The translations under genes and the position numbers were made by a program. Below the pieces are notes generated by a model. The model made no database searches. It saw nothing but the letters and a program-made list of their open reading frames with translations, and had not been told where the DNA came from. Shown here one piece after another: positions 63,301 to 64,000 of a DNA stretch of 64,000 nt (position 1 is the first letter of the stretch; every line of letters starts with the position of its first letter). Source of the stretch: WJMT01 sp964599635 (GTDB lineage: Bacteria > Acidobacteriota > Aminicenantia > Aminicenantales > Aminicenantaceae); contig CAZRGM010000003.1 in the NCBI GenBank assembly GCA_964599635.1, positions 1-64,000 of the forward strand, written 5' to 3'.

Positions 63301-63406
63301 CGGTAACCGTTCCAACTATTTTACCAGTAGGAGCCTGTGCTGCGATGGTTCCAACGAGAAGAATAACTCCGAGTGCAGCAAAAAAACAATTGCGAAATTT
63401 ACTCAA
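60338..63406 (-). CDS. Oar-like TonB-dependent receptor with carboxypeptidase-regulatory domain
   Basis: A 1022-residue outer-membrane receptor. It starts with TTG at 63406 (AAAGGAGG six bases upstream). A signal peptide (1-24, ending TIAAQ) leads to a CarboxypepD_reg domain (26-110: GKIVGTVTDDQGAPLPGVTV). The plug begins EITVVGQSPLVDVKS and contains MGGVVNVITRSGGNEFHGEL. The barrel ends in FIF. It is of the Oar/CirA-like large type seen in Acidobacteria and Aminicenantes, often for uptake of peptides or oligosaccharides. Base composition is more GC-rich than that of neighbours, which fits a highly expressed gene. The GWxTD-TPR operon converges on it. Confidence 0.88.
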   Translation of the reverse strand: MSKFRNCFFAALGVILLVGTIAAQAPTGKIVGTVTDDQGAPLPGVTVEADSPNMVGTATGVTNIDGVYRLFGLPSGTYTIRYVLDGFNTVVRQDIVVRVEETITVNIDMTPGAIEEEITVVGQSPLVDVKSTTKGMTITREMFEMLPKGRNFDTLVTAVPGVNSEPYLGGLSVDGASGAENMYYMDGMDITNMDQGSRDQSAAFEFVDEVKIVASGYQAEFGGSMGGVVNVITRSGGNEFHGELIGYYSGSALEGQERDTLRVNPEDTTIAEYVNYQTGEGLDRALGKDKQNRYEVGFSLGGYILKDRLWFFGSFLPVFRDITRDVSWVPEGVAPDSSHTQNQTWWNGQFKLTAQPMKNLRLSAAGVSNFYKYRGTLPSRDGSGNPDRDYANQGFDYPNYSGTVTAEYSVGSNLFFSLRGGYFFKNTTNQIPPALGIPRYFFYKEAPGYAYANNLMFDDIPDDLKHGNAWSNISSTELFQVNKNIRNRLALNFDTTLYMDLMGEHAWKAGVQMVRIEEDIDDTAQNVYVFLCWDYDFTYLDTGEQVRGKYGFYAVRGGDSGPYGTFANPNSFRWALYLQDSWTPSFANNKLTLNFGVRAEKEDIPSFSDLPEFDYPPIQFGFGDKIAPRLGFIYDLFGDASTKIFGSYGWYYDVMKLDMAVGSYGGFKWWSDYYTLDDYDYTKITKENPGACGTYLQTYNWREPSFDSTDPDLLPTLQTELTFGVERKIIENLSATLRIVNKHLVRTIEDVGVLTPTGESYYTANPGYGYTLPESEGGKFADKYPACPKAKREYWGVNIALDKRFSNNWLGGFSYTWSRLWGNYSGLASSDEWGRNDPNVERYWDLWWHMWDKNLDEIVGLLNTDRPHQFKIYGSYVFPFGLTVGTVMNGMSGIPVTRELHTGLEGYYPDGRLTDGRAPFLFFADLYAEYNLRVTDRYRVQFTVNVDNVLDVSTARRLYTRMNYTSTVLTDAERLAGWTYDNTTHTVTTNSRVLTYKPDPRYLMEMGFYPPISARLGIKFIF

Positions 63407-64000
63407 TTTTTCCTCCTTTTGTCCCTCTCTTCTTTTTTGAAGCTAAGGACTCAAGTTTTTTCATTTTTTATGCTTTAGCCTGTGATGAATTCTCTGTTTT
63501 TAGAAAATTTTTCACAAGCCGACCTAAATAACCTTAATTTTTTTAGATTGATACTTTTTTGTTTCTGCATCACCTCCTCTGGTATCTATTTCAAGATTAA
63601 TAAATGCCTCTAAATTTCCCATCTGACATTTCTTTCTATTTAAAAACAATTTCTTATCTCATTAACTATAATTATATATGCAATTTTCGGGCCAAATTAG
63701 ATTTTTTCTTAACTTCATTATAATCAGGGATATATATTTAATTTTATATCCTGAAAAATCAATAAATATCCATTTTATTGGATTCAATTCATTTTTATGA
63801 ATTTTTCTTTATTTTGTTTAAATCACTTCCTTTGAAGTAAACATTTCAAAAACCATGACAAGCTTAGTATATAATGTTTATTAAGGGGAAATAAAATCTG
63901 CCGCGGTATTAGAAATGTTTCCTCATTTGAAGTAAAATTTGGCTTGTGAATCTGTAAATCTGATGTTATATTTTAAAAAGACACAAAAACCTAAAGGAAT
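63407..64000. other. Gene-free AT-rich region upstream of the Oar-like receptor
   Basis: No credible gene in 594 bases. TTCACAAGCC at 63511-63520 has an exact inverted partner GGCTTGTGAA at 63941-63950. TTTGAAGTAAA occurs twice (63831-63841 and 63926-63936). This region must hold the receptor promoter, but I could not pick one. The window ends inside it. Confidence 0.4.

Noticed and set aside
1..64000. CRISPR arrays, rRNA operons, intact transposases or prophage
   Set aside because: No regularly spaced repeats, no rRNA-like sequence and no transposase, integrase or phage structural protein was seen. The SatD and AbiEii sequences alone do not make a prophage.

Overview
The window is a stretch of bacterial chromosome, probably from an anaerobic heterotroph of the Candidatus Aminicenantes / Acidobacteriota type. 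I infer this from the combination of large TonB-dependent receptors with carboxypeptidase-regulatory domains, tandem GWxTD-domain proteins, a sortilin/BNR-repeat exported protein, many secreted peptidases and glycosidases, and an HdrABC plus 2-oxoacid:ferredoxin oxidoreductase cluster. There is no rRNA, tRNA or other taxonomic marker, so the assignment is tentative. I see no CRISPR array, no intact insertion sequence and no phage structural genes.

Layout. (1) 1-8.2 kb is a gene graveyard: C-terminal scraps of an alpha/beta hydrolase, a penicillin acylase, an RND efflux pump and an AbiEii-type toxin, plus a collapsed FtsX permease. They lie between intact genes for an S41 peptidase, Fpg/MutM, a TonB receptor and a zinc-ribbon/TPR protein. 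(2) 8.2-14.4 kb holds gamma-glutamyltransferase, a metallo-beta-lactamase-fold enzyme, an XRE regulator with a dead ImmA-like domain, and an AT-rich parAB pair. A perfect 20-bp GC-rich palindrome and repeats surround parAB. (3) 14.4-20.6 kb is a minus-strand operon: CooC-like ATPase, PfkB kinase, GH3 lipoprotein, GDP-mannose-3,5-epimerase-like enzyme and M81 peptidase. (4) 20.6-32.7 kb holds a second MBL enzyme, queH, GH127, a NYN/OST-HTH protein, SatD, galK, an aminotransferase and the pieces of a corrinoid methyl-transfer system. Those pieces are a homocysteine methyltransferase, a corrinoid protein, an MttB-family methyltransferase and a stand-alone MetH-type activation domain. (5) 32.8-43 kb holds an M1 peptidase, a PAS/GAF diguanylate cyclase, dodecin, a BNR-repeat protein and CstA. 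(6) 43.2-48.8 kb is a six-gene redox operon, HdrC-HdrB-ferredoxin-KorA-KorB-HdrA. (7) 48.8-56 kb holds a TldD/TldE pair whose TldD carries a Tat-type lipoprotein signal, a beta-CASP nuclease and an M14 carboxypeptidase. (8) 56.2-63.4 kb is a GWxTD-GWxTD-TPR operon that converges on a large Oar-like TonB receptor across a strong terminator.

The lifestyle suggested is scavenging of peptides and glycans at the cell surface (M1, M14, S41, M81, GGT, TldD, GH3, GH127, two TonB receptors). Amino acids would be fermented or oxidised through 2-oxoacids (aminotransferase, CstA, Kor) with electrons handled by Hdr, alongside corrinoid-dependent methyl metabolism. A short intergenic motif around TGAATAGTTCAGG recurs, often as inverted pairs and often overlapping stop codons, from 20 kb to 56 kb. 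It appears to be an unannotated dispersed repeat.
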